Position numbers and translations under genes: made by a program. A stretch of DNA of 64,000 nucleotides from Larkinella arboricola (GTDB lineage: Bacteria; Bacteroidota; Bacteroidia; Cytophagales; Spirosomataceae), in the NCBI RefSeq assembly GCF_003259745.1, contig NZ_QLMC01000001.1, forward strand, positions 1,426,001-1,490,000. The letters run 5' to 3'. The notes beneath the pieces were generated by a model that was given only the letters and a program-made list of their open reading frames with translations, was not told the DNA's origin and did no database searches. Positions 15,969-23,434 of the stretch are shown piece by piece (position 1 is the stretch's first letter; the number at the start of each line of letters is the position of its first letter).

Positions 15969-16298
15969 CTAGTTGGAGACGGTAACCAGTTGGGTGGCCG
16001 TATACCGATCGTCACACTGATTGGCCAGGACCATAGAGACATTATAGGTACCCGGCTTTTGGTAAATAACCGTAAATTGATTTCCGGAACGGTTTCGACC
16101 ATCGCCCAGGTCCCAGCCGACGGCCCCGATATCGCCTTTCGGATTTTCCAGGTAAAACGTAACTTCCAGTTTAGAGACGGTGAAGCCGATGATCCCTTCC
16201 GGTTTTTCGCAAACCGGGAAGCTTTTCTGATCCAGATCAAACGGTTCACAGCTAAAAAAGCACAGGCTAGTCAGAATCAGTGCAATAAAGACTTTCAT
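15969..16298 (-). CDS. PKD-domain lipoprotein
   Basis: 109 residues from ATG 16298. The N-terminus MKVFIALILTSLCFFSC is a lipoprotein signal with the lipidated cysteine at residue 17. The rest is one PKD-like beta-sandwich: FTVSKLEVTFYLENP, then VGWDLGDGRNRSGNQF (the WDLGDG motif), YQKPGTYNVSMVLAN. The frame is open 72 codons further upstream, but that extension has no signal-like start, so the shorter form is preferred. First gene of the minus-strand trio. Likely surface or periplasmic binding or structural protein; partner unknown. Confidence 0.75.
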   Translation of the reverse strand: MKVFIALILTSLCFFSCEPFDLDQKSFPVCEKPEGIIGFTVSKLEVTFYLENPKGDIGAVGWDLGDGRNRSGNQFTVIYQKPGTYNVSMVLANQCDDRYTATQLVTVSN

Positions 16299-16520
16299 GA
16301 TAAAATTCAATACGTCTACGAAACTAATTAAATTCCAGGAAACGTACTTCCAAAATACGGCCATTCCGGTAACGAACCAAACCTTTATGACATTGCCGGT
16401 ATTTTTTTGTAAATTTATCCAGTAATACTGCCCTTGTCCTGGGGCTGCGAATCGCTTATGCGATGCCAAACAGGGAGCAGCAAATAACGTGTTACTGCGT
16501 TCAAATACCGACACATACTA

Positions 16521-19500
16521 ATGTCCTGGTCTGCAAAAACAAAAGATGAGCTCGTGGCCGAGATTCGGCGACTGAGTAAAGAAGTCAATATACGCAACTC
16601 CCTGGATGGGAGTCCCGAAATTCCGCACGCGACGGTTTTCGACGTGAGCAAAACCGTTGACCAACTGAATCTTATCGGTTTAACGATTGAGAAAGACGGA
16701 ACCGTAACGTTCTGCAATCAATATACATTCCGGATTACGGCCTGGCAGCCGACCGACGTGATCGGGCAAAATTTCTTTGAGCTTTTTATTCCTGCGGCCG
16801 AACGCGTGCAGGTGCAGCGGTACTTTGAGGATGCCATCGGACGGGATGGGGTATTTGAACAGAAGGAAATCAACCTGCTGGCCAAAAGCGGGGCCGTCCG
16901 GAATGTTCAACTGAACTCGTTTATCATCAACAATGCCGCGGACCTGTCGGCGGTGGCGTCGTATACCATCATTGGCGAAGATGTCACCAACAAAAAGCGG
17001 GTGGCGTCGGCACTTTCCTATTCGAACTCGCAGTTACAGGATCTGGTTGACAACACCAGCGACCTGATTCAGCTCGTTACGCTCGACGGCAAATTTCTGT
17101 TTGTCAACCGGGCGTGGCGCGAAACGCTGGAATACAGTTCCGACGAAATTTCGTCGCTGACACTGAAAGACGTATTGCATCCCGATTACGCCGAAAGTAC
17201 GCTCATGCGTCTGCAACGGGTGCGGGATGGGGAGAAATTTCCGTATTTCGAAACGGTTTTTCAGAGCAAAAAAGGCAGAACGATCTTCGTTTCAGGGAGT
17301 GTCAACTGCCGGTATGATCAGGGAAAGCCCACGGCGTACCGCTGTATTCTGCACAACACGACGAGCCGCATCCGGGCCGAAAAAGCGCAGAAGCTCTACT
17401 ACAGCATTGCCAACTGGACGCTTAATGCGACCGATCTGGACGAACTATACCAGAATATTCACGATGAGTTGAGCAACATCATCGACGCCCGGAACTTCTT
17501 CATTGCGCTGTACGACCAGAGCAAAAGTTTTCTGTATTTTCCGTATTACGTTGATGAATACTTCACCGGAATGCGGTTTACGAAGCGGAGGCTGGGCAAC
17601 GGGTTGACAGAATACGCCATTCGGGCCAACCGACCGCTGTTTCTCTACGAGCAGGATATTCAGCAACTGGCGGCTACGCAGAATTTATACCTCTATGGCC
17701 AGATACCGAAAGCCATGCTTTGTGTGCCGCTCCGGATTGGCGAACGCATTACGGGGATTATTGGGGTAAAAGCGTACGACAAAGCCGATACCTACAACAT
17801 CCGCGATCTCGAACTGCTCGAATTTATCTCGGGACAGGTGGCGCTGGCGATTGCCCGTAAACAGGATGAAGCGGCCATCAACAAACAAACCGCCCGGTTG
17901 AATGCCATTTTTGACAGCAGTTCTCACCTCATCTGGTCGGTCAACAAAAGTTTCCAGCTCACCTCCTTCAACCGCAATTACACCCGGTTGATCGAAAACC
18001 AGCTGGGCGAAGTGCCGCAGTTGAACGTGACAACCGAAAAATTAGGCTGGCGTATCATTGGGGGCGAAAACCGGAGGTTGCTGGAAGAAAAATACCGGCT
18101 GGCGTTCCGGGGGTTGCCGCAAACCGTTGAACTGCACTTTCAGACGAAGAAAGGCGAAGCCTGGCTGGAAGTGCATCTGAACCCGATTCTGCTTTCGGGC
18201 GGGATCATTGAAGAAGTGTCGGGCATTGCCCGCGACATTACGGCCCGCAAGCGTACGGAACTGGAACTGCGCGGCAGTGAAGAAAAATTCCGGGGCATAT
18301 TTGTCAATCTACAGGATATTTATTGCCGTGTTGACCGCGAAGGACGGATTACCATGATCAGTCCGTCGGTGCTGAAACGGACGGGATATACGCCGGAAGA
18401 AGTGCTGGGCCGACCCATTACGGATTTTGTCGATAAGCAGTACATCCGGCGGGCGCTGGTCCGGCTGATCCGGAACAAGAGCCTGCGAAATTTCGAAGCT
18501 ACCTTTCAGCGGAAAGACGGCACGGTTCGGCAGATCATGCTCAACATGTTGACGCTGAACGACAAAAATGGCCGGGTTGAAGAAGTGGCAGGTCTGGCCC
18601 GCGACATCACCGAACTGAAGCGCAACGCCCAGGAACTGATGAAGGCCAAAGACGAAGCGGAGCGGTCGCTGAAGGTGAAAGAGCGTTTTCTGGCCAACAT
18701 GAGCCACGAAATCCGGACGCCCATGAACGGGGTAATCGGGATGATTGATCTGCTGAACGACACTCCGCTGAATCAGGAGCAGAAGGATTATGTGCAGACG
18801 ATTAAAAAATCGTCGGAAACGCTGCTGAACATCCTGAACGATATTCTGGATTTGTCGAAAATCGAAGCCGGAAAAATGGTGCTGCACGAAGCGCCCATCC
18901 GGTTTGAGGAGGTTTTTGAAAAACTCGTGTCGCTGTTCGGGCAGCAGGCTGCCGTCAAAGGCAACAAGCTGACGTACCACCTAGCCGACGACCTGCCGAA
19001 ATTCGTGATTGCCGACCAGACGCGGTTGTTGCAGATTCTGTCGAACCTGACCTCCAACGCCATCAAGTTTACCGAAAACGGAGCCGTCACCGTGCGGGCT
19101 ACCCTGATCGGGAAAAAAGGCAAATTCAACCGGATTAAGGTGGAAGTGAAAGACTCGGGCATCGGTATTGCCAAGGATGATCTGGGAATCCTGTTCAATT
19201 CGTTCAGTCAGGTAGAAATGTCGTCGCGGAAGTCTTTCGGCGGCACGGGGTTGGGGCTGGCCATTTCCAAGGAACTGGCGGCTTTAATGAAAGGCAGCAT
19301 TGGTGTGGATTCGGTCGCCGGAGAGGGCAGTACCTTCTGGTTTACCATCGAACTGAAAGAAACCCTGATCAGTCCGACGGCGCAGAAATCCGATCCGGGC
19401 GAAGTGTCGTTGAAAGATGTTTTTAAAGAACATCGGCCGTATCTGCTGCTGGTTGATGACAATGCCGTGAACCGGAAAGTGGCCACCGAAATCCTGAAAA

Positions 19501-20243
19501 AATCGGGTTGTATTGTCGATATGGCGTCGAGCGGGCAGGAAGCCATCGATAAGGTAACGGCGGCCATGTCCGAAAACGGAAATCCGTACGAGATGATTTT
19601 TATGGATATTCAAATGCCGGATATGGACGGGGTGGAAACCACCAGCCGACTCCGGAGCCAATTTGGTGCCCAATTGCCACCGGTGATTGCCATGACGGCT
19701 TACTCGATGCGCGAAGACCGGGATCGTTTTCTGAGTCAGGGACTTGACGATTACATTGCCAAGCCAATCCGGGCCCAGAGCCTGATTGCCAAGGTCAAAG
19801 AAACCGTCGAGGCTCGAAAGGAATTCAGGGAAGCCGCCCATATGCGTTCCAAACAACTGGAAACCCTGCGGGAACTGGAAGCGCCGATGATTGATACCGA
19901 GATTATTGCGCAACTGGAGCAGGTCGGCGGTCGCGATCTGGTGGTGTCGATCTATGAAGATTTTGAAATCGAGGCTACCACACTTGTGCAGGAGTCGCTG
20001 GATGCGTTTGCCATTGGCGATGTACCCACCGTCAAAAGCCATCTGCACACCCTGAAAGGCAGCGCCGGAACAATTGGGGTGGCCCGAATGGCGCAGATTG
20101 CCCGTGAAGCCGAAGCCAAGCTGAAAGTAAACGATACCAGTTCGCTGGCCGATGATCTGCATCTGCTGGACAAAGAGTTTAAAATTTTTATTCAGGAGTA
20201 TAAAGCCGCGCTGGATCGGTTGGTCGCCGAAAAAGCCGGGTAA
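16521..20243 (+). CDS. Hybrid sensor histidine kinase (PAS-GAF-PAS-HisKA-HATPase-REC-HPt)
   Basis: A 1240-residue cytoplasmic multidomain kinase carrying a whole phosphorelay. Order: PAS (about 50-150), PAS (165-285), GAF (295-450), PAS (455-580), PAS (585-705), HisKA with ANMSHEIRTPMNG and phospho-acceptor H729, HATPase (about 835-950, with GGTGLGLAISKEL), receiver domain (about 972-1095) with acceptor D1029 in IFMDIQMPDMDG, and an HPt domain with H1176 in HTLKGSAGTIG. No transmembrane helices, so it senses intracellular signals through the PAS and GAF modules. The divergent lipoprotein operon starts 222 bases away; a RidA-like gene follows after 9 bases. A cognate DNA-binding regulator is not adjacent. 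Confidence 0.96.
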   Translation: MSWSAKTKDELVAEIRRLSKEVNIRNSLDGSPEIPHATVFDVSKTVDQLNLIGLTIEKDGTVTFCNQYTFRITAWQPTDVIGQNFFELFIPAAERVQVQRYFEDAIGRDGVFEQKEINLLAKSGAVRNVQLNSFIINNAADLSAVASYTIIGEDVTNKKRVASALSYSNSQLQDLVDNTSDLIQLVTLDGKFLFVNRAWRETLEYSSDEISSLTLKDVLHPDYAESTLMRLQRVRDGEKFPYFETVFQSKKGRTIFVSGSVNCRYDQGKPTAYRCILHNTTSRIRAEKAQKLYYSIANWTLNATDLDELYQNIHDELSNIIDARNFFIALYDQSKSFLYFPYYVDEYFTGMRFTKRRLGNGLTEYAIRANRPLFLYEQDIQQLAATQNLYLYGQIPKAMLCVPLRIGERITGIIGVKAYDKADTYNIRDLELLEFISGQVALAIARKQDEAAINKQTARLNAIFDSSSHLIWSVNKSFQLTSFNRNYTRLIENQLGEVPQLNVTTEKLGWRIIGGENRRLLEEKYRLAFRGLPQTVELHFQTKKGEAWLEVHLNPILLSGGIIEEVSGIARDITARKRTELELRGSEEKFRGIFVNLQDIYCRVDREGRITMISPSVLKRTGYTPEEVLGRPITDFVDKQYIRRALVRLIRNKSLRNFEATFQRKDGTVRQIMLNMLTLNDKNGRVEEVAGLARDITELKRNAQELMKAKDEAERSLKVKERFLANMSHEIRTPMNGVIGMIDLLNDTPLNQEQKDYVQTIKKSSETLLNILNDILDLSKIEAGKMVLHEAPIRFEEVFEKLVSLFGQQAAVKGNKLTYHLADDLPKFVIADQTRLLQILSNLTSNAIKFTENGAVTVRATLIGKKGKFNRIKVEVKDSGIGIAKDDLGILFNSFSQVEMSSRKSFGGTGLGLAISKELAALMKGSIGVDSVAGEGSTFWFTIELKETLISPTAQKSDPGEVSLKDVFKEHRPYLLLVDDNAVNRKVATEILKKSGCIVDMASSGQEAIDKVTAAMSENGNPYEMIFMDIQMPDMDGVETTSRLRSQFGAQLPPVIAMTAYSMREDRDRFLSQGLDDYIAKPIRAQSLIAKVKETVEARKEFREAAHMRSKQLETLRELEAPMIDTEIIAQLEQVGGRDLVVSIYEDFEIEATTLVQESLDAFAIGDVPTVKSHLHTLKGSAGTIGVARMAQIAREAEAKLKVNDTSSLADDLHLLDKEFKIFIQEYKAALDRLVAEKAG

Positions 20244-20252
20244 GGTACAATT

Positions 20253-20639
20253 ATGTCAGAACGTCAACTTATTTCGTCGGGTACCCCCTGGGAGCCGGTC
20301 GTCGGTTACAGCCGTGCGGTTCGGATCGGGAATCTAATCGAGGTTTCGGGAACCACCGCTATGGATGGGGACCGTTTAATAGGTCAGAATAACATTTACG
20401 AGCAAACCCGTTTTATTCTACAAAAGGTGAGCCAAGTGCTTGAGGAAGCGGGAGCCTCCTTACAGAATGTTGTGCGTACAAGGATGTACGTTACTGATAT
20501 TTCGCAATGGCAGGAGGTGGGTCGGGCTCATGGCGAAGTATTTAACGATATTCGTCCGGCCACTTCAATGGTTGAAGTTAGTGCGTTAATTCATCCAGAT
20601 TTGTTGGTTGAAATTGAGATAACGGCCGTTGTAAATTGA
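20253..20639 (+). CDS. RidA family (YjgF/YER057c) protein
   Basis: 128 residues of the trimeric Rid fold, starting 9 bases after the histidine kinase stop. The family signature is clear: SSGTPWEPVVGYSRAVRIGN, VSGTTAMDG, NVVRTRMYVTDISQW and MVEVSALIHPDLLVEIEITAVV. In RidA proper the deaminase arginine lies in a PARSCVEV-type motif; here the matching place reads RPATSMVEV, so the arginine is replaced by threonine. Imine/enamine deaminase activity is therefore doubtful, as in several non-RidA Rid subfamilies. Its tight link to the kinase suggests joint expression. Confidence 0.92.
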   Translation: MSERQLISSGTPWEPVVGYSRAVRIGNLIEVSGTTAMDGDRLIGQNNIYEQTRFILQKVSQVLEEAGASLQNVVRTRMYVTDISQWQEVGRAHGEVFNDIRPATSMVEVSALIHPDLLVEIEITAVVN

Positions 20640-20736
20640 TTTATAGAACTTACTTCCAATTAGTAAATCAATCTCTGTCGGCAGTTTATCTTATACTGCA
20701 TTGATGTGTTTTTGTCTGGAATTAGTACTATAACGG

Positions 20737-20771
20737 CGTACTATACAGTGCTTTAATTGCTGTATGGTACG
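20737..20771. promoter_or_regulatory. Inverted-repeat operator before the HxlR-type regulator
   Basis: Arms CGTACTATACAG (20737-20748) and CTGTATGGTACG (20760-20771) are inverted repeats with one mismatch and an 11-base AT-rich spacer. The element ends 9 bases before the start codon of the HxlR-type gene. Its size and position suit binding by a dimeric winged-helix repressor, most simply autoregulation. Confidence 0.6.
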
Positions 20772-20780
20772 TATTGAGAA

Positions 20781-21116
20781 ATGACACCAGAACTACAGGA
20801 AACAGAGAAGGAAAATGTTCCCATTGAACAGATTATTAAAAAAGGAGTAGACGTGATTTGTGGGAAATGGAGACTTATTATTATTCATTTATTGCGCGAT
20901 AAAACGCTCAGATACGGAGAAATCAAACGCGCGATACCGGGTATAAGCGAAAAAGTTCTGGTTCACGAATTAAAGCAATTGGTGGAGTTGGGGATGGTTG
21001 ATAAACAGTCATTTGGCGAAGTCCCACCCCGCGTCGAATACCGGCTTAACGAAAAAGGTCATACGGTTTTGCCCGTGATCGATGTTCTCAGTCAGGTCGG
21101 GCGGGTATTTATGTAA
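20781..21116 (+). CDS. HxlR family winged-helix transcriptional regulator
   Basis: 111 residues, the standard HxlR length. Signature segments: DVICGKWRLIIIHLL with a cysteine at the place used for redox or electrophile sensing in several family members, LRYGEIKRAIPGISEKVLVHELKQL forming the recognition helix-turn-helix, and the wing VPPRVEYRLNEKG. A near-perfect 12-base inverted repeat lies directly upstream. Base composition of this gene and its leader looks more AT-rich than its neighbours, hinting at later acquisition. Regulated genes are unknown; the RidA-like gene just upstream is a candidate. Confidence 0.95.
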   Translation: MTPELQETEKENVPIEQIIKKGVDVICGKWRLIIIHLLRDKTLRYGEIKRAIPGISEKVLVHELKQLVELGMVDKQSFGEVPPRVEYRLNEKGHTVLPVIDVLSQVGRVFM

Positions 21117-21122
21117 AGGCAG

Positions 21123-21153
21123 GCTTCAATACCGGGCTTTCCGGTATTGAAGC
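21123..21153. terminator. Hairpin between convergent HxlR and outer-membrane genes
   Basis: A perfect 13-base stem (GCTTCAATACCGG at 21123-21135, inverted copy at 21141-21153) with a 5-base loop lies between two convergent genes. No strong T-tract follows on either strand, so termination is likely but not certain. Confidence 0.6.
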
Positions 21154-21160
21154 TTCTGTA

Positions 21161-21934
21161 TCAAAAGTCAAGAAAGCGGTACCCTACGGCAACCGTTGCG
21201 TAGCCAATGTAGCCGGTTATGCCACTATCATTGAAGACTCCGCCAACGGGCAGACCGTAGCGCACGTCAACTTCCAGCCGTTTGAGAACGGTCAGTCCGG
21301 CACCCAATTCGATGCCGAAATTAAAGTTTTTCACCTGGAGAATACCGGCCTGCTCCGGGTCGGTCAGATCGACCTTGTCGGATATGGAAACCGGAAAATT
21401 TGGCCCCGATATCACCCGACCGGAAGCCGTGCGGGCCGCTTCCGACTTTTGGGTGAACAGAAACGTTGGGCCGCCGTAGAGCCGCCATTTGCCTTCCTGT
21501 CCTTGTTTTCCGATATAAATGGGAATGTTAATCGAATTGAGTACCGGGTCGGATGTGGTATTCAGGTTGACGAATAACGTTCCGATGGGAATGTTCGGGA
21601 TCGTAACTCCAAATTCGGAAGCCGCAGCGACGTCGATCCGATCAATGGTTGCCTTTTGCTTCAGGGCTAGTTTTGAATAGCTTACCTCAGCCTGGAGGAA
21701 AAAACGGTTCCAGGTTTTCCGGACCCAGATTCCTCCTAGGTAGCCGGTGCCGATTCCGTTGTTCTGGTTCTGAATTCGGGGTATTTCTAAACCCGGTGCT
21801 AACGTTCGGGCCGGAATGTTCGTAAAACCGTGCATGAAGGTTGCGCCCCCTCTGACTCCCAATTCAACTGTTCCCTGCGCCTGGGCCATTGTGGCCATCA
21901 GCAACATCATCCATGCAACGCCAAGAAATTTCAT
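21161..21934 (-). CDS. Outer-membrane beta-barrel (porin-family) protein
   Basis: 257 residues from ATG 21934 with a signal peptide (MKFLGVAWMMLLMATMAQAQ). The mature part is an alternating beta pattern opening TVELGVRGGATFMHGF and closing with GYATVAVGYRFLDF, whose terminal phenylalanine suits outer-membrane barrel assembly. This is the outer-membrane beta-barrel type common in Bacteroidota. A longer frame adds 14 residues (starting MQSEKRQ) but spoils the signal peptide. Substrate unknown. Confidence 0.8.
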   Translation of the reverse strand: MKFLGVAWMMLLMATMAQAQGTVELGVRGGATFMHGFTNIPARTLAPGLEIPRIQNQNNGIGTGYLGGIWVRKTWNRFFLQAEVSYSKLALKQKATIDRIDVAAASEFGVTIPNIPIGTLFVNLNTTSDPVLNSINIPIYIGKQGQEGKWRLYGGPTFLFTQKSEAARTASGRVISGPNFPVSISDKVDLTDPEQAGILQVKNFNFGIELGAGLTVLKRLEVDVRYGLPVGGVFNDSGITGYIGYATVAVGYRFLDF

Positions 21935-22179
21935 TTCTGCTAAACTAAGTCTGGTTTGCCTCTTTTCCGACTGCAAAGTACCGCAAGAAGGCCAAAGTCT
22001 GGCAAGGCAAAAATAGAAATTGAAAGATTTTATTGAAGATTGATTACTTACACGCCACTTTGCCGTCTAAAATAAGATTGTGATGGTACCGGAAATCCGT
22101 CAGTAAACAGTTCAAGTGCATTCGCAGTTGTTCTAATTAAATCAGTATCAACACTCAATAACACACAAACGAAACACAC

Positions 22180-22653
22180 ATGGGACTGCTCAGTTTTTTC
22201 AAAGGTGTCGGAGAAAAAGTTTTCGGTAAAGAACACGAAGCTCCGGCCGCCGAACCGGCCAAAGCGGCTGAAGTGGAGCCGTTGAAAGCCAGCGCATTGC
22301 TCAATCACGTAAAGCAGCTAGGCTTGTCTTATAAGAAACTAACCGTCAAAACCGCAGGTGATACGGTGGTACTGGAAGGCGAAGTGGCTAGCCAGGAAGA
22401 TGCCGAGAAGTTGGCTCTGGCCGTTGGTAACGTTGAGGGCGTTCATCAGGTAGACAACCGCCTGGTGGTTGACACGCCGGAGCCCGAAGGCCAGTTCCAT
22501 ACGGTCGAAGAAGGGGATACCCTGTCGGCCATCTCCAAGAAGGTATACGGGGACCCGATGAAGTATGGTATTATTTTCGAAGCCAACAAACCGATGCTGA
22601 AAAGCCCGGATCTGATTTACCCGGGTCAGGTGTTGCGGATTCCGCGGTTGTAA
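22180..22653 (+). CDS. kbp: BON-LysM protein similar to potassium-binding protein Kbp (YgaU)
   Basis: 157 residues, very like E. coli Kbp in layout: N-terminal MGLLSFFKGVGEKVFG amphipathic start, a BON domain (about 37-98, with VVLEGEVASQEDAEKLALAVGNVEGV), then a LysM domain (about 105-156, FHTVEEGDTLSAISKKVYGD, FEANKPMLKSP, YPGQVLRIP). No signal peptide, so cytoplasmic as in E. coli, where Kbp binds K+. A slightly longer Ala/Pro/Glu linker follows the start. It stands alone, with a strong terminator just downstream. Confidence 0.92.
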   Translation: MGLLSFFKGVGEKVFGKEHEAPAAEPAKAAEVEPLKASALLNHVKQLGLSYKKLTVKTAGDTVVLEGEVASQEDAEKLALAVGNVEGVHQVDNRLVVDTPEPEGQFHTVEEGDTLSAISKKVYGDPMKYGIIFEANKPMLKSPDLIYPGQVLRIPRL

Positions 22654-22667
22654 GGTAATACGAAGTC

Positions 22668-22708
22668 ATAAAAAAGTCCCGCATAACGGTTATGCGGGAC
22701 TTTTTTAT
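22668..22708. terminator. Strong bidirectional rho-independent terminator
   Basis: Stem AAAGTCCCGCATAAC paired with its inverted copy around a tiny loop, flanked by an A-run at 22669-22675 and a T-run at 22701-22706. It serves the Kbp-like gene on the plus strand and the VOC gene on the minus strand. Confidence 0.92.
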
Positions 22709-22723
22709 GTCAACCCTATTGGG

Positions 22724-23089
22724 TTATTCAGCCTTGAAATGTGGGTTTTCGATAATGCCCAGCACATTGCCAAACGGGTCTTTTACACTGGCTACCTTAA
22801 TGTCTTCGCCCACTTCTTCGATGCCCGAATGGAGGCTGGCGCCATGGCTCATCAGGTGTTCCCAGGCTTTTTCAATATTAGGGACCCCCCAATAGGTAAT
22901 GGTGCTGCCGTCCGACGGTTTGGCTGCCGGGTCGAGTCCCAGCTCGTAGCCGCCCACTGAAAAACCCACGTAAAACGGCTCGTCGAAATACGGTGTAACA
23001 CCTAATATGGTTGAGTACCAGCTTTTTGCGTAAACCAGATCGGGTGCCGCGTAGATTACCGTTCGTAGGCCCAGAAAAGCGGATGCCAT
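22724..23089 (-). CDS. VOC family (glyoxalase-like) protein
   Basis: 121 residues from ATG 23089 (an in-frame GTG at 23113 adds 8 unlikely residues). One VOC half-repeat pair: RTVIYAAPDLVYAKSWYSTILG, YVGFSVGGYELGLDP, then the second module VASVKDPFGNVLGIIENP, the typical metal/substrate edge ending. Cytoplasmic. VOC proteins of this size act as glyoxalases, dioxygenases or resistance proteins, and the sequence alone does not pick a substrate. Confidence 0.88.
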   Translation of the reverse strand: MASAFLGLRTVIYAAPDLVYAKSWYSTILGVTPYFDEPFYVGFSVGGYELGLDPAAKPSDGSTITYWGVPNIEKAWEHLMSHGASLHSGIEEVGEDIKVASVKDPFGNVLGIIENPHFKAE

Positions 23090-23434
23090 AAAAAGGAAAG
23101 AGTTGCCCACCACGGTATTGGCCGCGTATGGAAATGAAATGGAAAAATAAGAAAAAAGATTAAATAGCGGGAAGAGAATTTCTTTTCCGGTTTATACTTC
23201 TTCGGAGAAACAGACAATTATGTGGCTGGTTTCTAATCAGAAAGCGTTATCCATCTTACCGGGCAGGGCAATCAAAAAAACTTACTTTAGTGAAAGGTAA
23301 CAATATGGCATTTGTCCGTCGTTATCTCATTGACTTTTTAACGATTCTTACCATTTTTACAGCTAAATTTGAGATCTAAAGTTGTTTCGCTAAGCAAATA
23401 AAAGTGGTACTACTAACTGACCTGACCAGTTTAT
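23090..23434. other. AT-rich intergenic stretch between divergent genes
   Basis: 345 bases between the VOC gene and the GT-C/TPR gene. It contains TAAATTTG at 23364-23371 on the plus strand, a match to the Bacteroidota -7 box and probably part of the promoter of the downstream gene, though no TTG is placed at the expected -33 distance. A 24-codon frame begins at ATG 23305 but has no support. Nothing else stands out. Confidence 0.4.

Noticed and set aside
23305-23379. 24-codon hydrophobic micro-ORF before the GT-C gene
   Set aside because: Too short, overlaps a -7 box, no ribosome-binding or conservation evidence.
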